Source of the DNA: JAUMXJ01 sp041781135
GTDB taxonomy: Bacteria; Bacillota; Clostridia; Peptostreptococcales; Acidaminobacteraceae
Length of the DNA stretch: 15,651 bases
Assembly (NCBI GenBank): GCA_041781135.1
Contig: JBHAZV010000004.1
Coordinates: 1-15,651, forward strand
Reading direction: 5' to 3'
Shown here piece after piece: positions 6,933-13,914 of the stretch. A program made the position numbers and the translations under genes. Below the pieces are notes generated by a model. The model did no database searches. It saw only the letters and a list, made by a program, of their open reading frames with translations, and was not told where the DNA came from. The number at the start of each line of letters is the position of its first letter. Positions within the stretch are counted from its first letter, which is position 1.

Positions 6933-7928
6933 CTATATCCCCATCGCCTTTCTTGCCCTGTCGAGTACACGAGCGGCAATCGCCCTTGCAGCATCTCTGC
7001 CCCTTTCCATCATCGCAGGAAGCTCGCCGGATGCGATAATCGCATTGGTCTTGCTCTGTAACGCCGCTAAATCATCGGAGATAAGCTCTGTAAGTTCGCG
7101 CTTAAACACGCCATATCCGACTCCGCTGTACTTTGATTCTATTTCCGGAATAGTCAATCCGCTAAATTTTGAATATATCACCATAAGGTTTGAAACCCCG
7201 GGTTTTTCGGCAGGCGCATACCTGACGCTTCCTTCCGAATCTGTTACAGCCTTTGAAATAGCTGCTTTTACTTCATCGGGAGCATCGAATATGCTTATTT
7301 TTGATTGCTTGTTTGTATTGCTTTTGCTCATTTTCTTGCTTGCGGGATTATCGAGCGACATTATTTTGGAACCTTCCTCCACCTTGGCTATAACCGGTTC
7401 GGGAACGACAAAAACCTCTCCAAACTTGTGATTGACGCGCTCTGCAATATTTCTGGCAAGCTCTACATGCTGCTTCTGATCCGATCCGACAGGCACTCTG
7501 TGGGTATCGTACAAAAGTATATCCGCTGCCATAAGCACAGGATACATAAACAGCCCAACAGGAATACTTACATTATCCCCGGTGCCAAGCGCGCTGGATT
7601 TATCCTTAAACTGAGTCATTCTGCTGAGCTCGCCCATATATGAATTGCAGGTGAGAAGCCATGAAAGCTCTGTATGCTCCGGAACATCAGACTGAACAAA
7701 AAGTATAGATTTTTCTAAATTTACACCCGCCGCAAGGTACAGCGCAAAGAGCCTTTCAACTTTTTCACGAAGCATTGCCGGATCATACGGCAATGTAATT
7801 GCATGAAGGTTTACGACACAAAAAAGGCACTTGCTCTCATCCTGAGATTTCAGAAAATTTCTGAGCGAAAGCAGATTGCCTATGTGCAAATCGTTTGTCG
7901 GCTGTATGCCTGTAAATACTGTTTTCAT
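6933..7928 (-). CDS. trpS: Tryptophanyl-tRNA synthetase
   Basis: This enzyme charges tRNA-Trp with tryptophan in the cytoplasm. The 331-residue product is of normal TrpS length. It has the class I signatures: the HIGH motif as LHIGN (14-18) after GIQPTN, and KMSKS at 199-203. TrpS-specific segments include MYPVLMAADILLY (128-140) and VGSDQKQH (147-154), which help form the tryptophan and adenylate pocket. The PTG before HIGH found in many relatives is PTN here. The ATG at 7928 follows GGAGG with about 4 bases between. The likely promoter lies inside the divergent neighbouring gene, giving a leader of about 80 bases. I see no T-box specifier or antiterminator sequence in that leader, and it is too short for one. 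Confidence 0.96.
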   Translation of the reverse strand: MKTVFTGIQPTNDLHIGNLLSLRNFLKSQDESKCLFCVVNLHAITLPYDPAMLREKVERLFALYLAAGVNLEKSILFVQSDVPEHTELSWLLTCNSYMGELSRMTQFKDKSSALGTGDNVSIPVGLFMYPVLMAADILLYDTHRVPVGSDQKQHVELARNIAERVNHKFGEVFVVPEPVIAKVEEGSKIMSLDNPASKKMSKSNTNKQSKISIFDAPDEVKAAISKAVTDSEGSVRYAPAEKPGVSNLMVIYSKFSGLTIPEIESKYSGVGYGVFKRELTELISDDLAALQSKTNAIIASGELPAMMERGRDAARAIAARVLDRARKAMGI

Positions 7929-7958
7929 GAATCCTCCATCTATCCGCGCCGATCAATG

Positions 7959-7967
7959 TGCTATAAT
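7959..7967 (+). promoter_or_regulatory. Extended -10 promoter of the SanA-like gene, adjoining its ATG
   Basis: TGCTATAAT is a complete extended -10 element. The ATG at 7974 begins seven bases after its last base, so the transcript probably starts at or next to the ATG. No -35 is recognisable at the usual distance. Confidence 0.6.
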
Positions 7968-7973
7968 CTTTCC

Positions 7974-8633
7974 ATGAGGTACATCAGGATATGCACGAAA
8001 ATCGGGTTATTTTTAATTATATCACTTATAGCAGCAGTTGTCATCTCTAACGCCACCGTTATACTGTCGTCAAAAGCATATATTTTTAATGAGGCTGATT
8101 TTGTCAGAAAAAATAGTATTACCGACACACCGAAATACGAAGCCATAATCGTCCTCGGCGCCGGAATAGTAAACGACAGGCCTACGCCGCTGCTCGCAGA
8201 ACGCCTAAATACCGGAATAGAGCTATTCAAGCTTGGATTTGCCGACAAAATCGTAATGAGCGGCGACAGTCAGGACGCATGGTACGACGAAGTAGGTGCA
8301 ATGACAGAATACGCTGTCGCCCGAGGCGTTCCACGCACAGCGATACTACGGGATAATTTAGGTCTGAACACCCACAGCACCATCTACCGGGCAAAAACCG
8401 CCTTTGAGCTGCAAAAATACATACTCGTTTCGCAAAATTATCATCTTGAGCGAGCGGTATACCTTGCCAAGGCCTTCGGCGCAGATGCGGTCGGAGTGAG
8501 CTGCGACAAAACCAGGTACTCCGGGCAATTCTACCGCGATATGCGGGAAATTGCAGCGCGCGTCAAGGATTTTTTCGTTGGACTTTTAAAAATGCCGCCA
8601 GTTCAGCCAGACGAGGCTGTCCCGGAGCGTTAG
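7974..8633 (+). CDS. SanA/YdcF family (DUF218) membrane protein
   Basis: The 219-residue product has one N-terminal membrane segment (about 9-31) and then a DUF218 domain facing outwards. Recognisable family motifs are AIIVLGAGIVNDRPTPLLAERL, with the acidic and arginine positions usual in SanA, then VMSGDSQDAWYDEVGAMTEYAV, GVPRTAILRDNLGLNTHSTIYRA, and VSQNYHLERAVYLAKAFG. In SanA and relatives the equivalent pattern is VLG, SGD, E..M, GVP, D..G..T..S and SQ..H..RA. SanA affects envelope permeability to vancomycin and YdcF is an envelope protein of unclear chemistry, so only an envelope role can be inferred. The start is chosen because the membrane segment begins there. The in-frame upstream ATG at 7803 lies within trpS and ahead of the promoter. 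There is no Shine-Dalgarno. Its 3' end overlaps aroD. Confidence 0.87.
   Translation: MRYIRICTKIGLFLIISLIAAVVISNATVILSSKAYIFNEADFVRKNSITDTPKYEAIIVLGAGIVNDRPTPLLAERLNTGIELFKLGFADKIVMSGDSQDAWYDEVGAMTEYAVARGVPRTAILRDNLGLNTHSTIYRAKTAFELQKYILVSQNYHLERAVYLAKAFGADAVGVSCDKTRYSGQFYRDMREIAARVKDFFVGLLKMPPVQPDEAVPER
8016..8044 (-). promoter_or_regulatory. Promoter of trpS, inside the SanA-like coding region
   Basis: On the minus strand ATGACA (8044-8039, 5 of 6 matches) is followed after exactly 17 bases by a perfect TATAAT (8021-8016) with the extended TG (8024-8023). The predicted start near 8009 gives about an 80-base leader to the trpS ATG. No equally good promoter is seen nearer the gene. Confidence 0.6.
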
Positions 8634-9288
8634 GCTCTATCAGAAAAGCATACGAAATATACGAAAACAGCGCGGCTTCAAGCCGCAAATTTCTAAACTC
8701 TTCGCCCATTGGAACACAGATTACGCGCCTGCTGTGCGAGATTTCGCGCAGATTTTGCATAAATCGCGATGCTGCGCCCGCATCGCGATTTGCGACTGCA
8801 ACCTTTGGAATTACTCCAAATCCAAGTAATGATTCAATATTGGCACATTTTGCAAAAACGGCTTCAAGATTTTGAACGACCAGCGCAAAATCGTGATATG
8901 AAAGAATCAATTCTGTTCCTCCGAGGTGCTGACGCTTCAGCACGCCAAGCGCCATCGATACCTCCGGACTGCCGGTATTTGCAAGCAGCCCCTCCATAAC
9001 CTCTAACTCCACATCTATGCACTTTATTAGAGGGTCAAAAGTGACACTATTTATTTCTCGCGCAATTTCAATTAAAGTTTTCGGTACTAAGCCGGCTTGC
9101 CTAAAAGACAGCAGCACTCCGATGCCCGTCGCCAGGACCTCGCCTAATTTTGATACATCGAGAATATCTGTTCTAAATTCAAGCAGATCAGGGCGCTGCT
9201 GCCTTGCTTCCGAGAGCTCGCGCCCATAAAGCACCCCCCCGTTAAGCGGACACACTGTTAAAGTTTTGCAATAACTTGCCTTTCCCAT
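8563..9288 (-). CDS. aroD: Type I 3-dehydroquinate dehydratase
   Basis: This is the third step of the shikimate pathway, dehydrating 3-dehydroquinate to 3-dehydroshikimate through a Schiff base. The start at 9288 follows GGAG with 6 bases spacing and gives 241 residues; an ATG at 9303 has no such site. Family residues visible: LLEFRTD (35-41) with substrate-binding Glu and Arg, the catalytic His132 in LILSYHDF, the Schiff-base Lys162 in IPKVAVAN, Arg202 in the FRNLRLEAA segment, and APGQ (221-224) near the C-terminus. The usual SMG-x-x-G-x-x-SR segment reads PMGEEFRNLR, somewhat divergent but with the arginine kept. No other shikimate gene is nearby. It follows the terminator of the ABC operon. 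I do not see a clear promoter of its own. Its last 71 bases overlap the end of the SanA-like gene. Confidence 0.93.
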   Translation of the reverse strand: MGKASYCKTLTVCPLNGGVLYGRELSEARQQRPDLLEFRTDILDVSKLGEVLATGIGVLLSFRQAGLVPKTLIEIAREINSVTFDPLIKCIDVELEVMEGLLANTGSPEVSMALGVLKRQHLGGTELILSYHDFALVVQNLEAVFAKCANIESLLGFGVIPKVAVANRDAGAASRFMQNLREISHSRRVICVPMGEEFRNLRLEAALFSYISYAFLIEPNAPGQPRLAELAAFLKVQRKNP

Positions 9289-9363
9289 AGTAAGCTCCAA
9301 CATCTAATGCACACCGTGCAAGCTGCCGAACGCGATCAAACGTAATGCGAACAGCCGTCGACC

Positions 9364-9403
9364 AAAAAACGGCACGCAGCGGACAAACATTCCGCCGCAG
9401 CCG
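9364..9403 (-). terminator. Rho-independent terminator of the hflKC-ABC transporter unit
   Basis: On the minus strand, 16 bases after the permease stop, a GC-rich stem forms between 9403-9391 and 9383-9370. It has about 13 pairs including two G-T wobbles, one bulged base, and a 7-base loop. TTTTTT (9369-9364) follows directly. The rest of the 130-base gap up to aroD shows no clear promoter. Confidence 0.85.
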
Positions 9404-9418
9404 ATAAACAGTATCCCT

Positions 9419-11026
9419 CTATGCCTCAATTTTTTCGAACATACGCACGCCCTTTGTAAAAAGCAGGTACATTCCGCCCGCTCCAAGCAGGACGCCTACT
9501 GCCGCAGCCGCAATAAGGCTGGTCTGAAGCCCAAAACTCCACAATCCGAAGTATGTGCCGCCGCCTATCAGGCCGCCGATTAAAAGCTTGTAAAGCGAAG
9601 ATAAAACCACCTGCTTGCTGTTTTTAACCGCCTGAAGTTCGTTTGTCCACCCAAGATTCGGCATTTTCATGTCCATTATATGATCAAGAGACATAAAGAA
9701 CATAATATAACCAATTGCGGGGACAATGCCCAAAACAAACTGAAAAACGCTGATTTCAAAGACAACCGCCACATATACACACATTGCGACGCCTACAGGT
9801 AAGCTCATTAAAACGCTGAACAGCAGACGCGATGCAACCTGTGTCACGGCGCTGACAGGCATTACCTTGTTTTCCCAAAATGTACTGCCTTCGCGAGCGA
9901 CATTTGTAACGCCAATTGTTGTAAATACCACGCCTGACACCATCAGTGCAAATATTACCAGCGGCCCGGCGTCTAAGGCTATAATCCAATTGCCGAGCGC
10001 TTCCGCATCTATAATTCCGGTTAAAGAATATACCACAAGCAAAATCGGCATTACAAACAGCGAACCAACTGACTGGAGAACAAATCGATGAGAAGAAAAC
10101 ATTATTCGGAGCTGCCTCATAAACAGCCAGCTCATCACTGAACGGCTTTCGAACCCAACTTTTCCTTTCTTTGATGCGCCCGCAGAAACACCTTCATACA
10201 GCATAACCTTTGCAAAAAATCCCGAAATACCGAGTGCTACCGCCACAAAAAATGCGCTGATACCGACATAAATCAAACCGCTGACCAAATTTCCCGCCGT
10301 AAATTCCCCTGCCAGCGCCGCAGGCGGATAATAACTGCCGACAAGCTTCAGCATAATGTTTACTATATTGATATTCCCTGATACTTCCATATTCGTAGGG
10401 TTCAAAGATATCATTATCCAAAAATACAGAGCTAAAAAACCAATATTTAGCACATAAGGAATAAATTTCTTTAGCGCCGGCTTTGCAAATAATCTTGCAA
10501 ACGGAGAAATAAATAGCAGACAAATGCTTATTGGAACTGCGGGTACAAGCAGAGCTACAATCACCGACAACCCCAGAGTATGCCATCCAAAATCGAGGGC
10601 ATAAATCACCGAAATAGGCAGCAACAAGTACAGAGATTCGAGCATTGCAATAAAATATGTCAGCGCAAGCCTGCCCTGAAAGAGCTGATTAGGCTTTACC
10701 GGCTGCGAAAGGAGCTGTGTCACCGCAGCGTCGCCGCCGATACTTGTCACGACTGTAGAAAACGCTGTAAAAAAAATCATTGTAGTCGCAGCGAGCACGA
10801 ACAGCGATATTGCCACAGACGCAGCGCCTATATCCCTCATTAAGCCATAAACATAATAAGAAAGCACAAAAACCTGCGGCAAAAACAGAAGCGGCAGCAG
10901 CATAATCAGAATTTTTTTTACAGTACTGCCACCCTTCTTGCCGCCGCTTGCAGAGGATGCGCCTGAAATAAAGCTGCCCAGCGTCTCCTTCAAATAAATA
11001 CGAGCTATCCTAAAAGTTGTAACCAT
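9419..11026 (-). CDS. ABC-2-like transporter permease, two fused halves
   Basis: The 535-residue product is an integral membrane protein with about a dozen hydrophobic segments. It contains two copies of a similar arrangement. In the first half, STVVTSIGGDAAVTQLLSQPVKPNQLFQGRL (near 110-140) is followed by a membrane segment. In the second half, GVTNVAREGSTFWENKVMPVSAVTQVASRL occupies the corresponding position. This (F..L..P(V)...) element is typical of ABC-2 exporter permeases, so this looks like two half-permeases in one chain. The segment D-x-x-MPNLGWTNELQAVKNSKQ near the C-terminal part is conserved in large bacterial ABC-2-like permeases. The transported substrate is unknown. It starts 18 bases after the ATPase stop, with GGAGG seven bases before the ATG, and is closed by a strong terminator. 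Confidence 0.85.
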   Translation of the reverse strand: MVTTFRIARIYLKETLGSFISGASSASGGKKGGSTVKKILIMLLPLLFLPQVFVLSYYVYGLMRDIGAASVAISLFVLAATTMIFFTAFSTVVTSIGGDAAVTQLLSQPVKPNQLFQGRLALTYFIAMLESLYLLLPISVIYALDFGWHTLGLSVIVALLVPAVPISICLLFISPFARLFAKPALKKFIPYVLNIGFLALYFWIMISLNPTNMEVSGNINIVNIMLKLVGSYYPPAALAGEFTAGNLVSGLIYVGISAFFVAVALGISGFFAKVMLYEGVSAGASKKGKVGFESRSVMSWLFMRQLRIMFSSHRFVLQSVGSLFVMPILLVVYSLTGIIDAEALGNWIIALDAGPLVIFALMVSGVVFTTIGVTNVAREGSTFWENKVMPVSAVTQVASRLLFSVLMSLPVGVAMCVYVAVVFEISVFQFVLGIVPAIGYIMFFMSLDHIMDMKMPNLGWTNELQAVKNSKQVVLSSLYKLLIGGLIGGGTYFGLWSFGLQTSLIAAAAVGVLLGAGGMYLLFTKGVRMFEKIEA

Positions 11027-11044
11027 ACTTTAGCCTCCACCTCT

Positions 11045-11755
11045 CTACTGCGTCAGATCAAAGAAGAGCTCTTCAAGGCTCTTGGCGCTTCCGTTGCGTA
11101 TTTCATCAAGAGTACCTATGCCGACTATCTCTCCCTTATTGATTATCGCGATCCTGTGGCAGAGGTTTTCCACGGCTTCCAAGATATGCGACGAAAAAAA
11201 CACAGTGCCGCCGTCAGCGCAAAACTGCTTCATCTTATCCCTGAGCAGCTTCATCGCCTGCGGATCGAGCCCTACATGAGGCTCGTCAAAAATCATTATT
11301 TTCGGCTTTACCATAAACGCCGCGACTATGAGCAACTTTTGCTTCATTCCGTGCGAATAAGTGTTGATTTTTGCGCCGAGATCTCCTGCTATTGCAAACT
11401 CCGAAGCCGCCTCGTCTATTCGAAGCTTTCTGACATCTTTGGAAATTCCATGCAAATCAGCAATAAAATTTAAATAATCTATACCGCTTATATTACTGAA
11501 TATTTCGGGATGATCCGGCACGAAAATAAAAGTTTTCTTGGCTTCAATAGGCTGGGTGATTATATCGCAGCCTCCGAGCACCGCAGTGCCGCTATTCGGC
11601 TGAATAATCCCCGTCATCATTTTGAGCGTGGTGGTTTTACCCGCACCGTTCGGACCTATAAAACCGAAGATTTCTCCCGCATTCACATTAAATGTCACAT
11701 TGTGCGCAGCCTTTTTGCTGCCATACACCTTTGTAAGCGCCTTTAATTCAATCAT
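11045..11755 (-). CDS. ABC transporter ATP-binding protein (EcsA-like class)
   Basis: This is the ATPase partner of the adjacent permease. The 236-residue product has Walker A GPNGAGKT (34-41), Walker B IMIFDEPH (153-160) followed by VGLDP, and the H-loop His190. Two motifs depart from the common form. The signature reads YSHGMKQKL (133-141) instead of LSGGQ-type, and the usual Q-loop glutamine region reads FVPDHPEIF (78-86) with Asp81. Both features occur in exporter ATPases of the EcsA type that pair with ABC-2 permeases. The C-terminal extension is short (SAKSLEELFFDLT), like many ABC-2 ATPases. The ATG follows GGAGG with 4 bases spacing. It lies 50 bases downstream of hflC with no clear terminator between, so it may be co-transcribed with hflKC. 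Confidence 0.93.
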   Translation of the reverse strand: MIELKALTKVYGSKKAAHNVTFNVNAGEIFGFIGPNGAGKTTTLKMMTGIIQPNSGTAVLGGCDIITQPIEAKKTFIFVPDHPEIFSNISGIDYLNFIADLHGISKDVRKLRIDEAASEFAIAGDLGAKINTYSHGMKQKLLIVAAFMVKPKIMIFDEPHVGLDPQAMKLLRDKMKQFCADGGTVFFSSHILEAVENLCHRIAIINKGEIVGIGTLDEIRNGSAKSLEELFFDLTQ

Positions 11756-11805
11756 ATTGCCTCCGCAAAATTTTTAATCAGTTAAATCAATATCTGCAAA
11801 ACTTC

Positions 11806-12831
11806 CTACTCGTCGCCGAAATTAAAATCCCCACTCAAAATTTTCAGATAGCGATTATTCTTGTCCAGGAACATATATGTATTCTCATCGATGGAATTTT
11901 CATAGGATTTTAGAGTTCTCCAAAACTCATAAAACTCAGGATCTTTCGAAAACGCGCCGGCATATATTGCAAGCGCCTCTGCATCAGCCTCGCCTCGGAT
12001 TTTTTCAGAGTCCTCTATCGCAGAAGCAAGTATTTCCGCTACCTTCTTGTCGGTATCTGCAACCGTGTTGTTGTAAAGCTCGAGTCCTTCCGCTCTGATC
12101 TGCTGCGCTATAGCCTCACGCTCAGCTATCATTTTTTTATATGTAGACTCGACATTGGATTCGGGGATGACCGTGCGGTATACATCGATATCCACTATCC
12201 TTATCCCCTGACTTGCCAGATTTTCATTGAGATCAACCCGCGCCTCGCTGAGTATATTTTCGAGCGCCTGCTTGTTATTCAGAAAATCTGCGCTTGTAAG
12301 TCTGTTGATCCTGTCTATTACGACGGCGTACACGACCTCGTCTATCTTGCTGTTTGCTCTTGCCGGTGTTCCAAGCGATGCCCTGAACATACCGGGGTGC
12401 GTTATTTTCCACTGCGCATATATGTCAATATCGTACTTTATCTTGTCGCGCGTATTTATTTTGGCAGTATTGGATATATAGGTATTGAGCTTTGCGCTGT
12501 TTTTTTCAACGGTAGTAATAAATGGAATCATCAGTTTTAAGCCCTTGCTCGTATCGATGGGAACTCCCTCAAACCGCTTATCGAGACTGCTCTGCGCCAC
12601 AGCGTCGGCTTCGTTGTCTGGCGCTACGACTATCTGCTTGATTTCGCCAAGTACCCTTATCGTTGCGACCTCGTCCTCCCTGACTATGTACAAACTCTGC
12701 GAGAGAATAACAACCGCCGCCACAAGCAGCACAACGGGAATAATTATTCGACGAAGCTTTTTCCAATCCACGCTTTCCTTTACAAAAATTTCCTTTTCTC
12801 TATTTGTGTTATTTTTTCCGAAAAACTCCAT
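11806..12831 (-). CDS. hflC: SPFH-domain protease regulator HflC
   Basis: HflC pairs with HflK into a membrane ring that, in Escherichia coli, surrounds and modulates the FtsH protease. The 341-residue product has a cytoplasmic N-terminus of about 28 residues, one membrane segment (about 29-48), and then the SPFH/prohibitin domain (from SLYIVREDEVATIRVLGEI). The region around GLKLMIPFI, NTRDKIKYDIDIYAQWKI, and the helical part with KKMIAEREAIAQQIRAEG and RGEADAEALAIYAGAF fits HflC. The segment KDPEFYEFWRTLKSYENS is diagnostic of HflC rather than HflK. The Shine-Dalgarno AGGAGGG overlaps the hflK stop codon and the gap is 8 bases, so translation is probably coupled. The C-terminus ends in an acidic GDE. 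Confidence 0.92.
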   Translation of the reverse strand: MEFFGKNNTNREKEIFVKESVDWKKLRRIIIPVVLLVAAVVILSQSLYIVREDEVATIRVLGEIKQIVVAPDNEADAVAQSSLDKRFEGVPIDTSKGLKLMIPFITTVEKNSAKLNTYISNTAKINTRDKIKYDIDIYAQWKITHPGMFRASLGTPARANSKIDEVVYAVVIDRINRLTSADFLNNKQALENILSEARVDLNENLASQGIRIVDIDVYRTVIPESNVESTYKKMIAEREAIAQQIRAEGLELYNNTVADTDKKVAEILASAIEDSEKIRGEADAEALAIYAGAFSKDPEFYEFWRTLKSYENSIDENTYMFLDKNNRYLKILSGDFNFGDE

Positions 12832-12839
12832 ATTCCCTC

Positions 12840-13772
12840 CTAATTCTGCGCCGGGTCAAGCCGCAAATATTTCAAAAGACTGTCCTGATCGCTGTCCAGT
12901 ATGTATTTATTTTTAGTCCTTGTCAAAATCTTTTCCATAGTTTCTATATACATTCGCGAAAGCGTCACATCCTTGGAAAGGACATACTTTGCATAGACCT
13001 GATTAAAATTTTCGACATCGCCCTTTGCCTGCGCAATTTTTTCGGCTTTGTACGCCTCGGCAGCCTGCACCATCTTGTACGCCTCCGCCCTTGCACCCGG
13101 AAGCTTTTCGTTTGCGTACTTCTCGGCGTTGGACTTAAACGAGTCTTTTTCATTTGAGGCGATATTCACATCGTCGTACGCAAACTGCACTTTGGTGGGA
13201 AGCAGAACATCGGTAAGCCTCACGTCGACAACAGTTATCCCAAGCTTGTAATTGTTGAGCTTTGCTATGAGATCCGGCAATATTTCCTTTGCAATAAGAT
13301 CTTTATTTACGAGCGCGTCATCAAGGAGCTGATTTTGAATATTTGAACGCAGCACGCTCTCGAATGCGAGCCGTATGGTCTGTTCCTGATCCGCAACCTG
13401 GTAGTGATAATAGACCGGATCGGTTATTTTGTACTGTATCACCGCTCCGATATTTATCAGATACGAGCCCTTTGTCAGTACGTTTGCCTCGTTGTCGACT
13501 TCCTCATATATATGGGACTGACCGCTTTCAGAAACCGCTCTGTACCCATATTGAAGCGAAAGTATCTCGTTTGTGCTGTAAACAATTACTCTGTCTATAA
13601 ACGGGAACTTGAAATGCAGCCCAGCTTCGGATGTTACGGAAACTACCTGGCCGAACCGCTCAATTATCGCTTCCTGCGCGTTATCCAGCGTATAAAATGA
13701 CCCAAACGACAGCAGCGCCGCAATCACAAGCAACGCCACAAATACTAAAATCCTTGGATTTATTTTTTTCAT
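12840..13772 (-). CDS. hflK: SPFH-domain protease regulator HflK
   Basis: The partner of HflC in the HflKC complex. The start at 13772 follows GGAGG four bases upstream and gives 310 residues. A start 20 residues further up lies near the -10 box and lacks a ribosome site. One membrane segment (about 7-27) is followed by the SPFH domain: DNAQEAIIERFGQVVSV, AGLHFKFPFIDRV, then VIQYKITDPVYYHYQV. The C-terminal helical part is KLPGARAEAYKMVQAAEAYKAEKIAQAKGDVENF and KDVTLSRMYIETMEKILTRTKNKYILD, as in HflK. It lacks the long Gly/Pro-rich N-terminal region of the E. coli protein, which is usual for Gram-positive and other short HflK forms. It is the first gene of hflK-hflC. Confidence 0.92.
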   Translation of the reverse strand: MKKINPRILVFVALLVIAALLSFGSFYTLDNAQEAIIERFGQVVSVTSEAGLHFKFPFIDRVIVYSTNEILSLQYGYRAVSESGQSHIYEEVDNEANVLTKGSYLINIGAVIQYKITDPVYYHYQVADQEQTIRLAFESVLRSNIQNQLLDDALVNKDLIAKEILPDLIAKLNNYKLGITVVDVRLTDVLLPTKVQFAYDDVNIASNEKDSFKSNAEKYANEKLPGARAEAYKMVQAAEAYKAEKIAQAKGDVENFNQVYAKYVLSKDVTLSRMYIETMEKILTRTKNKYILDSDQDSLLKYLRLDPAQN

Positions 13773-13798
13773 TTTTCCTCCATACTGCACGGTTATTG

Positions 13799-13819
13799 GC
13801 CGGAATTTTATCCACCGGC
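13799..13819 (-). other. Small GC hairpin in the hflK leader
   Basis: GCCGG (13799-13803) and CCGGC (13815-13819) are inverted arms around an 11-base AT-rich loop. They lie between the probable transcription start and the Shine-Dalgarno of hflK. No T tract follows. Arms are only 5 bases, so this may be chance. Confidence 0.3.
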
Positions 13820-13840
13820 ACAGCTGAATCACTTCGACTA

Positions 13841-13846
13841 ATTATA
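13841..13846 (-). promoter_or_regulatory. -10 box for hflK
   Basis: A perfect TATAAT on the minus strand lies 69 bases before the hflK ATG. The -35 region is weak (CGTTTT at 17 bases). The 142-base gap 13773-13914 otherwise contains the small leader hairpin, an A/T-rich stretch after eamA, and no gene. Confidence 0.5.
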
Positions 13847-13914
13847 CACCTTAGCCAAAGCGAAAAACGGCATTTTTCAAGTCTTAATGGCGGTTTAATA
13901 ATTGCTTAATAATA

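Noticed and set aside
7929..8009. T-box riboswitch or Trp leader peptide before trpS
   Set aside because: The leader is about 80 bases, with no specifier or antiterminator motif. The only small frame (MYLMERL) has no Trp codon and no ribosome site.
8672..8686. Terminator for the SanA-like gene (GCGGC-TTCAA-GCCGC)
   Set aside because: The stem is only 5 pairs, is followed by AAATTT rather than a T tract, and lies inside the aroD coding sequence.
10194..10586. A 130-codon open frame on the minus strand inside the ABC permease
   Set aside because: It is an out-of-frame shadow of the permease, with Cys-rich composition and no ribosome site.
13865..13881. Terminator after eamA from the A-run and T-run around GCCG
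   Set aside because: The stem would be almost all A-T pairs, with no GC-rich part and no following T tract.
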